A DNA stretch of 64,000 nucleotides from Propionivibrio soli (lineage in GTDB: Bacteria; Pseudomonadota; Gammaproteobacteria; Burkholderiales; Rhodocyclaceae), in contig NZ_JANZKY010000003.1 of NCBI RefSeq assembly GCF_025770765.1, positions 62,001 to 126,000 of the forward strand. Reading direction: 5' to 3'. Below, in pieces: positions 1 to 9,525 of this stretch; position 1 is the stretch's first letter, and every line of letters starts with the position of its first letter. The notes beneath the pieces are model-generated. The model saw only the letters and a list, made by a program, of their open reading frames with translations, was not told where the DNA came from and ran no database searches. Position numbers and translations under genes: made by a program.

Positions 1-88
1 CGGTGGAACTACACTGTCGCCGTCCTGCCGTTTTTCCATGTACCAAGGCGCGACGACAATTCAATCAGCATGAAGGAGGAAAACTATC

Positions 89-982
<894 letters not shown>

Positions 983-1310
983 GATATTTCTCCAAGCCCC
1001 CCGCCTTTCTTGATGACGGGGGAGCGCAAAGTGGCGGGGCGCCGAGCGCCAACGGTGTCCGATTTCTTCCGACCTTGTCGACAACCCTCGCGCTGGTATG
1101 AGCCCGAGCCGAGGTGCCAGCCGAAGCCGAAAAACTATCAACCGGGGTTGCGCCTCCAGGTAGCGCTTGAAGCTCGTCTTGCAGGCAAAGTTGGGACAGC
1201 GGCTCCTCGGGGCGCCCGTCTCTCGGTCTATCGGTGTTCGTCGCCTCCGACGCGCTTTAGGTGCTCATCGGTTCCGAGCGTTTTCCCCGGATGAGTTGCA
1301 TCCCAACGGC
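983..1310. other. Intergenic, convergent
   Basis: 328 bases between two convergent genes. A weak C-rich/G-rich hairpin (about 998-1022) lies just after the poly-Gly gene. I see no supported gene; the open frames here lack coding character. Confidence 0.6.
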
Positions 1311-1874
1311 TTACTCATTTTCCGTCACGCGTCGAATAACGCGGCACGGATTCCCGGCGGCCAGAACGCCAGATGGGACATCTCGCGTGACAACACTCCC
1401 TGCGCCGATCACCGCGCCAGCACCGATCCGCACGCCGGGACAGACGATCGCCCCGCCGCCAATCCATACGTCATCCCCGATCGTTATGGGTCGGCCGAAT
1501 TCCAACCCGGTTTTTCTTTGCTTGGCCGAAAGCGGATGGCAGGCGGTATACAGATGTACACCGGGGCCGATCAACACATCGTTCCCGATGCTGATCGGCA
1601 TGACGTCGAGGAGCACGCAATTGACGTTGAAATAGACGTTCGAACCCAGGCGCAGGTTATAGCCGTAATCGCAAACGAATGGGGTGTTGATCTTGACTGA
1701 GACCACAGCACCAAGCAGAGCTTCCAGCAGCCGCGCTTTTGCTTGGGTGGCTCCGGGAGACAGGCTGTTAAGTCGTTGGCAGATTGCGCGCGCTCGGACC
1801 CGGTCGGATTTCAGCTCGGGATCGCCAGGGTCGTATAACTCGCCGGCGAGCATCTTTTCTTTTTCGGTAGACAT
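1311..1874 (-). CDS. Sugar O-acetyltransferase (Maa/LacA/NodL type)
   Basis: 187 aa left-handed beta-helix acetyltransferase using acetyl-CoA to acetylate a sugar hydroxyl. The N-terminal Mac domain begins with STEKEKMLAGELYDPGDPEL, and the C-terminal half has hexapeptide repeats, including the family block VWIGGGAIVCPGVRIG and the acetyl-CoA-site ending GNPCRVIR. The start is the ATG at 1874 (GGAG 8 nt upstream); the longer frame starts at a TTG. Length matches maltose/galactoside acetyltransferases. The acceptor sugar cannot be told from sequence. It stands alone, convergent with the poly-Gly gene. Confidence 0.9.
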   Translation of the reverse strand: MSTEKEKMLAGELYDPGDPELKSDRVRARAICQRLNSLSPGATQAKARLLEALLGAVVSVKINTPFVCDYGYNLRLGSNVYFNVNCVLLDVMPISIGNDVLIGPGVHLYTACHPLSAKQRKTGLEFGRPITIGDDVWIGGGAIVCPGVRIGAGAVIGAGSVVTRDVPSGVLAAGNPCRVIRRVTENE

Positions 1875-2003
1875 CTTCAACGCTCCAACTTCATGCGTCG
1901 TGAAATGCAGCGAACAATGGCAGGCGAACGATGACAGAATAGTTGGTCATATGTCGCTTCGGCCATCAAGTACGAGGGATTGTTGACGTCCGTGCGCATG
2001 GAT

Positions 2004-2282
2004 TCATGCGAGCCCCCACAGTTCCTGGGCGGCTTCTGAAGATGCCGCGCATTGCCCGACTTCCCGCTCGGTTTCGGCTATGAACTCCGCCGAGGCGGCT
2101 CCGGACTTCACGATCGCGATACGTTGTATGAGTTCGCCTACGGCGTACCAGTCCCGGTCCGAGATGACGCGATGCTCTGCCGGCGTGCCCAAGCGGGCGA
2201 ACGCATCCGCTTCGCCCGCGAAACGCGCATAGATTCTCAGCATCGCCTCCGTAATCACCATTGCACCATCACTTTTCTCCAT
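2004..2282 (-). CDS. Small hypothetical protein
   Basis: 92 aa, start ATG at 2282 with GGAG 5 nt upstream. Predicted mostly helical and soluble, no signal peptide or cysteine cluster. It lies 40 nt downstream of the tautomerase gene on the same strand and could be the last member of that operon. I do not recognise the family. Confidence 0.55.
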   Translation of the reverse strand: MEKSDGAMVITEAMLRIYARFAGEADAFARLGTPAEHRVISDRDWYAVGELIQRIAIVKSGAASAEFIAETEREVGQCAASSEAAQELWGLA

Positions 2283-2322
2283 CGGCGCTCCAGCTTGCCG
2301 GGGCAATGCCTACATTAAATGA

Positions 2323-2712
2323 CTACACGTGCACCGTATAACTCAATGTCAGTTCATCGCCCGGCTGGCCACGGATACCCCAGTTTTCTCTCGGCGTTTC
2401 GAACAGAGTGATTTCTAGATCCTGTGGTCCGATACCGCAGGCTTCGTTGACGTTACGGTAAAGTGCCCCGATCAGAGCCTTCTTGGCCGCGGTCGATCGC
2501 CCGGCGAACATCGAAATCTCGATAATCGTATAGCTCGGTGAGCGATCGCTGGGGTAGATGAAGTCCGCTTCTTCCAAGGCGATGAAGCGTTGGAAGCGCT
2601 TTTCCGTAGGATAGTCGAGCGCTTCCACGATGGCTTGGTGGATTGCCTCTGAAAGTTTATATCTGTGCGTATCGAGCGATGCGCGGAGACCGAATACTTT
2701 CACTTGGGCCAT
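2323..2712 (-). CDS. Tautomerase-superfamily protein
   Basis: 129 aa, with the length and shape of the single-chain tautomerase / MSAD-like family (two beta-alpha-beta units). It ends in strand segments containing ETPRENWGIRGQPGDE, the block seen in tautomerase_2-type proteins. The usual catalytic Pro1 is not exposed here: Met1 is followed by Ala-Gln, so classical 4-oxalocrotonate tautomerase chemistry is doubtful. RBS AAGGAA precedes the ATG. It is 68 nt downstream of the transglutaminase gene on the same strand, probably in the same operon. Confidence 0.75.
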   Translation of the reverse strand: MAQVKVFGLRASLDTHRYKLSEAIHQAIVEALDYPTEKRFQRFIALEEADFIYPSDRSPSYTIIEISMFAGRSTAAKKALIGALYRNVNEACGIGPQDLEITLFETPRENWGIRGQPGDELTLSYTVHV

Positions 2713-2780
2713 GCTTTGTTTCCTTGTTGCGATTCGTTGGTCTGTGTCCTCTATCTATCTGGCCGCTGCTTCGGCGGTTG

Positions 2781-3368
2781 TCAGGCGGCGACGTCCGGAA
2801 GGTGCCGCAACATCTCCTCGATGGTGGTGTGGGCTTCGAGAGTTTCGACTACGCAGGGCAGCGGATTCGGCAGAATCTGGGGAAAGTCGTGCTCCGTCGG
2901 TGGGCGAACGGCGAAGGCCAACGCTTCGGCGGGCGGCGTAAAAGCGGCGTTGATGCCCGGCTTGTTGCCGCGCGCGTCGATCCGGTACCAGCCGTATCCG
3001 TCAAGATAGACCGCGTTCAGCCCGTGCAAGCAATACGGAGCACCTTGCTCTCCGATGGAGAGCCGCTGATAACAAAGGCCGGCCGGTAGACCGTTCGCGC
3101 GCAACAGCGCGGCTAGCAGATGGCTCTTCGCGTAGCAGAAGCCGGTCCCGTGGCGTAGGACGTCCGAAGCCTTGCATGTGATCGGGCCGAGCATGAAATC
3201 GACGCTGTGCTTGATTTCGTCGCGGACGAATTCGAAACAACGCCGCGCGATTTCCGTGCGCGACGAAGCGCTGTGGGCGAGCGCGGCGGCCTTCGCCGCA
3301 ACGGCCGGGTCGTCGAAGTCGACATACTTGCTGACGGATAGGAACGGGCCTGCGTCAACAAGGCTCAT
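2781..3368 (-). CDS. Transglutaminase-like cysteine protease family protein
   Basis: 195 aa. The papain-like triad is visible: Cys78 in GTGFCYAKSH, His115 in YCLHGLNAVY and Asp131 in YRIDARGN. No signal peptide, so probably cytoplasmic. The start chosen (3368) overlaps the methyltransferase stop as ATGA, which implies translational coupling; six codons further upstream is another possible start. Members of this family act as peptidases, amidases or transamidases. The partner genes (MOSC, methyltransferase) suggest a small-molecule or peptide modification unit, which is an inference only. Confidence 0.85.
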   Translation of the reverse strand: MSLVDAGPFLSVSKYVDFDDPAVAAKAAALAHSASSRTEIARRCFEFVRDEIKHSVDFMLGPITCKASDVLRHGTGFCYAKSHLLAALLRANGLPAGLCYQRLSIGEQGAPYCLHGLNAVYLDGYGWYRIDARGNKPGINAAFTPPAEALAFAVRPPTEHDFPQILPNPLPCVVETLEAHTTIEEMLRHLPDVAA

Positions 3369-4285
3369 GGCGTTTGTCCGGTGCATATCGCTCGGTAGGT
3401 GTTGAGTTTGCCGGCGAAGACTTCGCCCGGCGGCCAGTCTGCCTCGTCGATCTTGCTGATGGACCCGAAGCCGTACGCCTGGAGCATGTCGCGGAACTCG
3501 TTTTCGCGATAGGCCTTCGATGACGACCCGTATTCGGTGACTCTGCCCGTTGTTTCAACGATCAGGTAGCGGGTCGTCGCTGTGGTCGACGCTTCGTCCC
3601 AAAAATGTTCCTGCAGGCAAAGATGCGGCGCCGGGCAGAACAAACCCGAGGAGAGCGCTTCCCAGGTTGCCGGTTGTCGTCCTTGCTCGGCGATGGTTTC
3701 GAAGGGACTGAATTCGAGCAGCAGGGTACCGCCCGGCATTAATGCTCCGGCTGCTTTGGCTAGCAAATCTTGTGCGTCGCTTTTTCGGAAGACGTTGAAT
3801 TCGCCGAACAGCATCATGACGAGATCAAAACGACCTTCAGGAACGTAGTCGCGAATGTCGGCCAGCATGTACTGAACGGAGAGCTTGTCTCTTCGCGCCG
3901 TCTCCTGAGCGTGAGCGATGGAGGCGGGCGAGAAGTCGACCCCTACGCAGTCATGGCCGAGTTGGGCGAGCGCCTTTGTGTAGAGCCCCGGACCGCAGCC
4001 GAGGTCGAGCACTCGGGAAGCTCTCTCAAGAAACCGGTCGATACAGGCGATATGGCGACTGACCAGCGCTTGGCGGCGACTCGCCCAGTCGTGCTCTTGC
4101 GATAAGTGATACCGCAGCATCCGCCCGCTGAAGGCCGCATCGTTCCAGGGAATCTTCTCGCCGCATCCCCATGGTGCGGCGGGGATTGTTCTCGAAATGA
4201 TGTTGCCGAGTTCCATGGCGTGATTGTCTTCTGCCGTAGGAGGCATGTACCCGCCAGTGTTCTTTTGTTCCGTATGACCGCTCAT
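3365..4285 (-). CDS. Class I SAM-dependent methyltransferase
   Basis: 306 aa. Motif I VLDLGCGPG is clear, followed by the acidic ribose-binding position in VGVDFSP and a motif in FDLVMMLFGEFNVF. The N-terminal ~70 residues precede the Rossmann core. The start at 4285 overlaps the MOSC stop by ATGA; the frame is open further upstream but only inside the MOSC gene. The stop overlaps the transglutaminase start the same way, giving three coupled genes. The substrate is not identifiable. Confidence 0.88.
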   Translation of the reverse strand: MSGHTEQKNTGGYMPPTAEDNHAMELGNIISRTIPAAPWGCGEKIPWNDAAFSGRMLRYHLSQEHDWASRRQALVSRHIACIDRFLERASRVLDLGCGPGLYTKALAQLGHDCVGVDFSPASIAHAQETARRDKLSVQYMLADIRDYVPEGRFDLVMMLFGEFNVFRKSDAQDLLAKAAGALMPGGTLLLEFSPFETIAEQGRQPATWEALSSGLFCPAPHLCLQEHFWDEASTTATTRYLIVETTGRVTEYGSSSKAYRENEFRDMLQAYGFGSISKIDEADWPPGEVFAGKLNTYRAICTGQTP

Positions 4286-5064
4286 GCCGGCGGTGTCAGC
4301 CGGTCGTTGTTCCTCACTGTCCCTCCGCCAATTACCTGCGCATAAATTCCCATGTAGTTGTGGCCGAACTCGCGCACGAGCAGTCGAGGGATGTCGAGGT
4401 CGCGCTCGGCGGTGGCCGGGTTGACGGAGGTGGCCGGGCAACGCGTAATCGGGGAGACGACTTTCAAACGCGCTTCACCGACGACGATCTCTGCATCGAC
4501 CCAGCTCAACTCGTTCCAGGCGGGAGCGCCGTCGAAGTAAAAATTGGCGCGAAACCGGAGCGGGTCCACGCTCATTTGCGCCGGTTCTTCGAGGGCTCGC
4601 ACGCTGGCGAGGTTTACGAGTGAGATGTACTTGTATGTCGTCGAATTTGGTTTTTGCTTTGCGTCCGAAAAGGTGTGGCCTGGAGCTTCGACAATATGTG
4701 GCCGCCCGCCCGGGTGGTTGGCCAAGAATTCGGCAAAGAACGCTTCAGCTTTCTTCCGTCCCTCGGGCTGGACGAGGCTTGCATCGAGTACGGCGCGGCC
4801 CGCCTGCTCGATCCTCAAATGGCCGGTGGTGTCGTCAAAGCGTGTGTTGAGCTGCGCCAGCTTTTCGTCCTGCATCAACATGAAGAAGCGCGTTTTGGGC
4901 AGCCACACCGGGTTGTTCGGATCGATATGCGTCGCCGTGTGGGCGATCGCAAAGCGTCGATCGTGAGGCAGGGCTTCTCCGGCCTTCAGTTCGGTCTGGC
5001 TTAGCGACTCGGCACTTAGTCCTTTGATCGGGTAACGGTAAATGGCGTCGATGGCAATTGGCAT
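4282..5064 (-). CDS. MOSC-domain protein (MOSC N-terminal barrel plus MOSC domain)
   Basis: About 260 aa. The N-terminus IDAIYRYPIKGLSAESLS is the MOSC_N barrel signature. The MOSC core carries the conserved cysteine in SPITRCPATSVNPAT, the residue that binds molybdenum cofactor or transfers sulfur in mARC/YcbX-type enzymes. Expected role: Moco-dependent reduction of N-hydroxylated compounds or sulfur transfer. Start taken as the second of two adjacent ATGs because GAGG is then 6 nt away. First gene of the coupled MOSC-methyltransferase-transglutaminase set. Confidence 0.88.
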   Translation of the reverse strand: MPIAIDAIYRYPIKGLSAESLSQTELKAGEALPHDRRFAIAHTATHIDPNNPVWLPKTRFFMLMQDEKLAQLNTRFDDTTGHLRIEQAGRAVLDASLVQPEGRKKAEAFFAEFLANHPGGRPHIVEAPGHTFSDAKQKPNSTTYKYISLVNLASVRALEEPAQMSVDPLRFRANFYFDGAPAWNELSWVDAEIVVGEARLKVVSPITRCPATSVNPATAERDLDIPRLLVREFGHNYMGIYAQVIGGGTVRNNDRLTPPA

Positions 5065-5282
5065 CATGGTCCTCGTTCAGAACAGCGGCAACGTCACCGC
5101 GAGAAAATCTCGGTATCCCTGATCAGACGTAAGTGTCATCGCAATGCTGTAAAGATGGCAAGTCGCGTTGATGACAGCGCGTGACGATCGTGAAGTTGTC
5201 CCTCTTGATGAAGAGGTGACCTTTTCCGTCTTGTCATCGCGGGCCGCAGAAAAACTCAAACTCGATAAACCAGAAGGTCTGG

Positions 5283-5765
5283 ATGAAAAAACTGAAGATT
5301 GTGTGGGTTGTGACTTGCTCTCCAGCATCATTGTCGACGCTTGGCGCGGCGGTCTGCTCGACGAGTTGGAATTCTTCGGCTGCGTGAGCCGTACGGCGGC
5401 TCCAGCCAGAAGCTCTGGCGACCAAGGCGAGGTGTGGACTGTGCGCAGACGTTGAGGATCTGCTCGCGAAGAAGCCGGACTGTGAAGCGAAGACCGAGGT
5501 CTTCTTCGGTACCGCCAAGGATGCTATCGCGCCTTTCCCGACCAAGGGCACTGTCGCGGTGGCAACCGTCCTATGTACGGCGGGTGTGGATAAGACGGCG
5601 GTGACGATGCACAGCGTCCCAGGATTCGAAGGGGACGATCACCGCATTGAAGTAGTTGGCGATGAGGTACGAGCCGTTGTCGATATCCATTCGCGGACAA
5701 GCGTGATCGCGGGTTGGAGTGTCGTCGCCTTGCTGCGCAATCTGGCCTCACCGATCGTTTCTTGA
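5283..5765 (+). pseudogene. Degraded L-aspartate dehydrogenase (NadX-like) gene
   Basis: The + strand holds fragments in more than one frame that together resemble aspartate dehydrogenase. A MKKLKIV-type Rossmann start at 5283 soon loses its frame. A segment near 5410-5480 reads EALATKARCGLCADVEDLLA, then the central ~130 residues are missing. The reading continues as TEVFFGTAKDAIAPFPTKGT and on through a C-terminal domain with HRIEVVGDEVRAVVDIHSR, ending at the stop at 5763-5765. The order matches NadX, but the middle (including the catalytic His region) is gone and the fragments are out of frame. No intact gene is present. Homology is judged by eye. Confidence 0.65.
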
Positions 5766-5895
5766 CCGGCATAACGACGAGGACGGAGTTCGCGACGATG
5801 AAGACCGAAGGCCAAGGCTGGCTTTGCGGGAGGATTGGAAAACACCTCGGGAGTTTGCGCACCCGAGATGATTTCCTGCTGCCATCGTTTGCGCC

Positions 5896-7020
5896 TTAGC
5901 GCTCCAGGAGCGGGGCTGAACGATAGCTCCATAGGCCATAGGTGCGCAGGGCGTCGCGGTAGATGCCGAGGAGTTCGCCGGCGCTTGCTTTAGCCAGTTC
6001 GGGTAGTGGCTTGTCAGGATAGCTCACGCTTTGAATACGGATGTTTGCGGGGCCGCTTTGCCAGCAGGCGATTTCCAGCAGGGCTTGTCCGCGGCGTACG
6101 TGGCTGGCCGAGCTCACCAGCGTGGCGCTGTCGATCCTGTGGCGCGCGAGGGCGTAGGCGCTGAAGAGCGCATTGTCTACGGTGCTTGTGGCGTAGTTTT
6201 CCTCGATGACCCGATCCCGGCCGATACCGTGTTGTACGAGCCAGTCGGCCATCAGCTTGCCTTCCGTCTTGCGATTCTGAGGTACGCCGCCGGTCACGAT
6301 GATCAATGCATCGGGATCCGCCTTGGCCAGGGCAAGGGTGGTCTCGAGGCGGCCGACCAGAATTTCGTGCATGCTGCCATCCGGGTTGAGCGCGTAACCC
6401 AAAGCGACGATGGCCCGCCGGCCTTTCTCGGTTGGACCGGCTTGCGTCGTGAGTGGGGTGCGGACGATGCGGTCCACCGTGTCGAAGATGCGCTGCAGAT
6501 CCGCCGCGCGGCCGGCATTCAGCTCGCTCACCCGCTTCAAGTAAGCCGTCGCCGCCTCGTTCTGCTTGAAACGTTGCCACACGGCGAGGTAAGAGTTGAC
6601 GTCCACATCGTCCGGCGCGACCGACAGCGCTTTTTCGAACAGGGAGATCGCTCTCTCCACGTTGCCGTTATAGATCTGGGCGTTGGCGGCGGAGATCAGG
6701 AGATCCGTCCGGTAAGGTTCGAGCTGGTAGGCCTCCAAAAGACGATCGGTAACCAACTCCATGTTGCTTGGCATCTTGGCGGTGAAGCCGGCGGTGGAAA
6801 TGCGGGCCGGTGCTTTCAGGGATTGCAAGGCGTCGGCCAACAATTGATCCACTATCTGGCGCCTGCTGATCAGGCGACCGTAATCCGCGGTATCCGCCTG
6901 TACCTGTACGCTGTGGCTCGGTGCCGCGACGTCGGACTCGGAACGAGCAAACGAGAGGTTCGGTGCGAACGCGAGGAGGGCGCTCAATGCGAGCGCGATC
7001 AGCCCATTTTTCTTGTTCAT
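5896..7020 (-). CDS. Exported TPR and DUF218 (YdcF/ElyC/SanA-like) protein
   Basis: 374 aa. Start ATG at 7020 has AAGGAG 6 nt upstream. A signal peptide covers residues 1-26 (ends FARSES). Residues about 70-190 look like TPR-type helices (LLISAANAQIYNGNVERAIS). The C-terminal half is DUF218: VALGYALNPDGSM, LIIVTGGVPQNRKTEG, ENYATSTVDNALFS and VSSASHVRRG, the conserved Asp/Glu/Ser-rich positions of that fold. DUF218 proteins are implicated in envelope and cell-wall processes; the exact activity is unknown. Monocistronic by context. Confidence 0.82.
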   Translation of the reverse strand: MNKKNGLIALALSALLAFAPNLSFARSESDVAAPSHSVQVQADTADYGRLISRRQIVDQLLADALQSLKAPARISTAGFTAKMPSNMELVTDRLLEAYQLEPYRTDLLISAANAQIYNGNVERAISLFEKALSVAPDDVDVNSYLAVWQRFKQNEAATAYLKRVSELNAGRAADLQRIFDTVDRIVRTPLTTQAGPTEKGRRAIVALGYALNPDGSMHEILVGRLETTLALAKADPDALIIVTGGVPQNRKTEGKLMADWLVQHGIGRDRVIEENYATSTVDNALFSAYALARHRIDSATLVSSASHVRRGQALLEIACWQSGPANIRIQSVSYPDKPLPELAKASAGELLGIYRDALRTYGLWSYRSAPLLER

Positions 7021-7392
7021 CAGCATCTCCTTGGGATAAGAAACTTGGTGTGGGCCGGCGCAGGTTCCATGTGACACGCCGCCGCGATATATCTGGGGTT
7101 AAAAGTAATACCAGTATCGTACCAGTGTTCTTCGGGTGTCAAGGGAGCATGTAACGGTGCGCAAGCAGTCTGATCCGAAGGTCGCGTTTGTTGCGGAGAG
7201 TGTCGGCGAGTCGCCGCCGCCGCGCCTTGTGCTTGCGGCTCTTACTGGTACTAGAGTGGTTTTTTTGCGACAGAGGGCAACAGCGTGGGCCCCGCACTGG
7301 AGGGATATCGCGACGCGAGCGAGTTATGAGTGCTTGTGGCGGCGGGTGCCTCGTCACTACGAGGCACCCTTTACCTGCTTCTTCCGTAACGA
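7021..7392. promoter_or_regulatory. Intergenic region with repeated TACCAGT
   Basis: Bases between two minus-strand genes. Around 7111-7129 TACCAGT occurs twice at a 12-bp period, placed as an upstream element for the DUF218 gene. A GGGTGCCTCG / CGAGGCACCC hairpin (7344-7369) lies just after the ridA-like stop and may end that transcript, though it lacks a U-tract on that strand. No gene seen. Confidence 0.4.
7344..7369 (-). terminator. Stem-loop after the RidA-family gene
   Basis: Perfect 10-bp stem with a 6-nt loop. No U-run follows on the minus strand, so termination efficiency is uncertain. Confidence 0.5.
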
Positions 7393-7737
7393 TCATCGAG
7401 CCGCGATGACGACGATCTCGACCCGCATGTTCGGTGCGGCGAGCTTCGCTTCGATGCATGCACGCGCCGGGGCCGTGCCTGGAGGAACCCAGGCGTCCCA
7501 GACGGCATTCATGCCGGCGTAGTCTGCCATGTCGCGGAGGTAGATCGTGGTCAGCAGGAGGCGAGATTTGTCGCTGCCGGCCTGAGCAAGCAGGTTGTCG
7601 ATGCTGGCCAGGACTTCACGCGTTTGTACGGTGATGTCCGCTTCCAGCGTTTGCGGGACTTCGACGAGATAGACGGTGTCGCCGTGGGCGACGACATCCG
7701 AGTAGCGGGTGGTGGTGCCGTGGCGTTCGATGCTCAT
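7393..7737 (-). CDS. RidA/YjgF family protein
   Basis: 114 aa, the usual RidA length. Family features: the YSDVVAHGDTVYLVE opening, the QTREVLASIDNLLAQAG helix, and the C-terminal block CIEAKLAAPNMRVEIVVIA in place of the classical R-x-C-V-E segment. Starts at 7737 just after the fumarase terminator. RidA proteins deaminate reactive enamine/imine intermediates; this one belongs to a divergent subfamily because the arginine normally at about position 105 is replaced, so deaminase activity is not assured. Confidence 0.85.
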   Translation of the reverse strand: MSIERHGTTTRYSDVVAHGDTVYLVEVPQTLEADITVQTREVLASIDNLLAQAGSDKSRLLLTTIYLRDMADYAGMNAVWDAWVPPGTAPARACIEAKLAAPNMRVEIVVIAAR

Positions 7738-7754
7738 GGTGTTCTCCAAGGGTG

Positions 7755-7783
7755 AGAAAAAGCCGGCGCATGGCCGGCTTTTG
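7755..7783 (-). terminator. Rho-independent terminator of fumarase gene
   Basis: AAAAGCCGG / CCGGCTTTT stem (7758-7766 with 7774-7782), followed on the minus strand by a run of T. It separates the fumarase gene from the RidA-like gene, whose start is only ~18 nt away. A second GC-rich palindrome (7791-7810, GCACCGG / CCGGTGC) lies just upstream of it. Confidence 0.8.
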
Positions 7784-7822
7784 GTGTTTTGAAGCACCGG
7801 TGGTTACCGGTGCGACGGAGGA

Positions 7823-9385
7823 TTAGTGCTTGTTGGCGAAGAGCGTCTCGACCGGGATCTTGCCGATTTTCTGGCACCATTCCTGGGGGCCGGTGGTATG
7901 CACTGAGGTTCCGTTGGAGTCGACCGCGACCGTCACCGGCATGTCCTGCAGGTCGAACTCGTAGATCGCTTCCATGCCGAGGTCTGCGAATGCCACGACC
8001 TTGGCCGCCTTGATCGCTTTCGCTACCAGATAGGCCGCGCCGCCGACGGCCATCAGATAAGCCGACTTGTTGTCCTTGATTGCGGCAATCGCCGTCGAAC
8101 CCCGCTCGGACTTGCCGACCATGGAGATGAGACCCGTCTTCTCGAGCATCATGCGGGTGAACTTGTCCATGCGAGTGGCGGTCGTCGGGCCGGCCGGGCC
8201 GACCACTTCGTCGCCGACTGGATCGACCGGGCCGACGTAGTAAATCACGCGGTTGGTGAAGTCGACCGGCAGCTTCTCGCCCTTGGCCAGCATGTCCTGG
8301 ATGCGCTTGTGTGCGGCATCGCGGCCGGTGAGCATTTTGCCGTTGAGCAGCAGCTTCTGGCCCGGCTTCCACGCGGCGACCTGTTCCTTGGTCAGCGTGT
8401 TGAGGTCGACGCGCGTAGCCGACTTGAGGTCGGGCGTCCAGGTGACGGCAGGCCAGTCGGAGAGCTTCGGCGGTTCGAGCTTGGCCGGGCCGCTACCGTC
8501 GAGGTGGAAATGCACGTGGCGCGTCGCGGCGCAGTTCGGCACCAGGGCAACCGGCAGGTTCGCCGCATGGCACGGGTAGTCGAGCACCTTGACGTCGAGC
8601 ACGGTGGTTAGGCCACCGAGCCCTTGCGCGCCGATACCGAGCGCATTTACCTTTTCGTAGATTTCCAGGCGCAGTTCTTCGGCGCGCGTGAGCTTGGCGC
8701 CTGTCTTGGCAAATTCGGCCGCCTTGGCTTTCAACTCATGGATGTTGCACGGCGCCATGATCGATTCCTTGGCCAGCAGCATCGCCTTTTCCGGCGTGCC
8801 GCCAATGCCGACCCCGATGATGCCGGGCGGACACCAGCCGGCGCCCATCGTCGGCACCGTCTTGAGAATCCAGTCGACGAGGTCGTCGGACGGGTTGAGC
8901 ATGGCGAACTTGGACTTGGCTTCCGAACCGCCACCCTTGGCGGCGCAGATGACTTCGACGTGGTCGCCCGGAACGATTTCGTAATGCACGACAGCCGGGG
9001 TGTTGTCCTTGGTGTTCTTGCGGGCGCCGGCCGGATCGGCGAGAACCGAGGCGCGCAGCGGGTTGGCCGGGTCATTGTAGGCGCGCTTGACGCCTTCGTT
9101 CACCATCTCCTGCAGGCTCATCGTGGCGTCGTCCCAGCGCACGTTCATGCCGACCTTGAGGAAGACCATGCCGATTCCCGTGTCCTGGCAGATCGGGCGA
9201 TGTCCTTCTGCAGACATGCGCGAGTTGGTCAGGATCTGGGCGATGGCGTCCTTGGCCGCGGGCGATTCTTCGCGCTCGTACGCTTCGCCGAGCGCCTTGA
9301 TGAAGTCGAGCGGATGGTAGTAGCTGATGAACTGAAAGGCATCGGCGATGCTCTGGATCAGGTCTTCCTGTTTGATGGCAGTCAT
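7823..9385 (-). CDS. fumA: Fumarate hydratase, class I (Fe-S dependent)
   Basis: 520 aa single-chain enzyme with the alpha (about 1-290) and beta (about 320-520) domains fused, as in FumA/FumB. It interconverts fumarate and L-malate in the TCA cycle. Likely 4Fe-4S ligands are the cysteines in ICQDTG (Cys66), GWCPPGIIG and VPNCAATRH. The beta domain begins with the DLNTL segment and contains VDFTNRVIYYVGPVDPV and GPAGPTTATRMDKFTRMM, conserved in class I hydratases. Followed by its own terminator. Tartrate dehydratase-type relatives share the fold, but full-length similarity favours fumarase. Confidence 0.93.
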   Translation of the reverse strand: MTAIKQEDLIQSIADAFQFISYYHPLDFIKALGEAYEREESPAAKDAIAQILTNSRMSAEGHRPICQDTGIGMVFLKVGMNVRWDDATMSLQEMVNEGVKRAYNDPANPLRASVLADPAGARKNTKDNTPAVVHYEIVPGDHVEVICAAKGGGSEAKSKFAMLNPSDDLVDWILKTVPTMGAGWCPPGIIGVGIGGTPEKAMLLAKESIMAPCNIHELKAKAAEFAKTGAKLTRAEELRLEIYEKVNALGIGAQGLGGLTTVLDVKVLDYPCHAANLPVALVPNCAATRHVHFHLDGSGPAKLEPPKLSDWPAVTWTPDLKSATRVDLNTLTKEQVAAWKPGQKLLLNGKMLTGRDAAHKRIQDMLAKGEKLPVDFTNRVIYYVGPVDPVGDEVVGPAGPTTATRMDKFTRMMLEKTGLISMVGKSERGSTAIAAIKDNKSAYLMAVGGAAYLVAKAIKAAKVVAFADLGMEAIYEFDLQDMPVTVAVDSNGTSVHTTGPQEWCQKIGKIPVETLFANKH

Positions 9386-9468
9386 TTCGGATTTCTTTCG
9401 AAGGTTGAGAAGAACAGATTAAAAATCAATGTCGTTATTCGGTGGGGCGGGCCGTCAAAGCAGGCCGG

Positions 9469-9490
9469 GCGGCGCCATAAATGGCGCCGC
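9469..9490. terminator. GC-rich palindrome after the CapA gene
   Basis: GCGGCGCCAT / ATGGCGCCGC with a 2-nt centre, between the stops and starts of two minus-strand genes. Terminator-like stem without a U-run; it may instead be a regulatory palindrome. Confidence 0.35.
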
Positions 9491-9525
9491 GATCAACGGG
9501 GGATTCTACCATCAAGGCCGCTTCG

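Noticed and set aside
5168-5455. Plus-strand 95-codon frame
   Set aside because: Overlaps the aspartate dehydrogenase remnant in another frame and has no coding features.
6031-7074. Long plus-strand frame opposite the DUF218 gene
   Set aside because: Shadow of a GC-rich gene; no start signal or family match.
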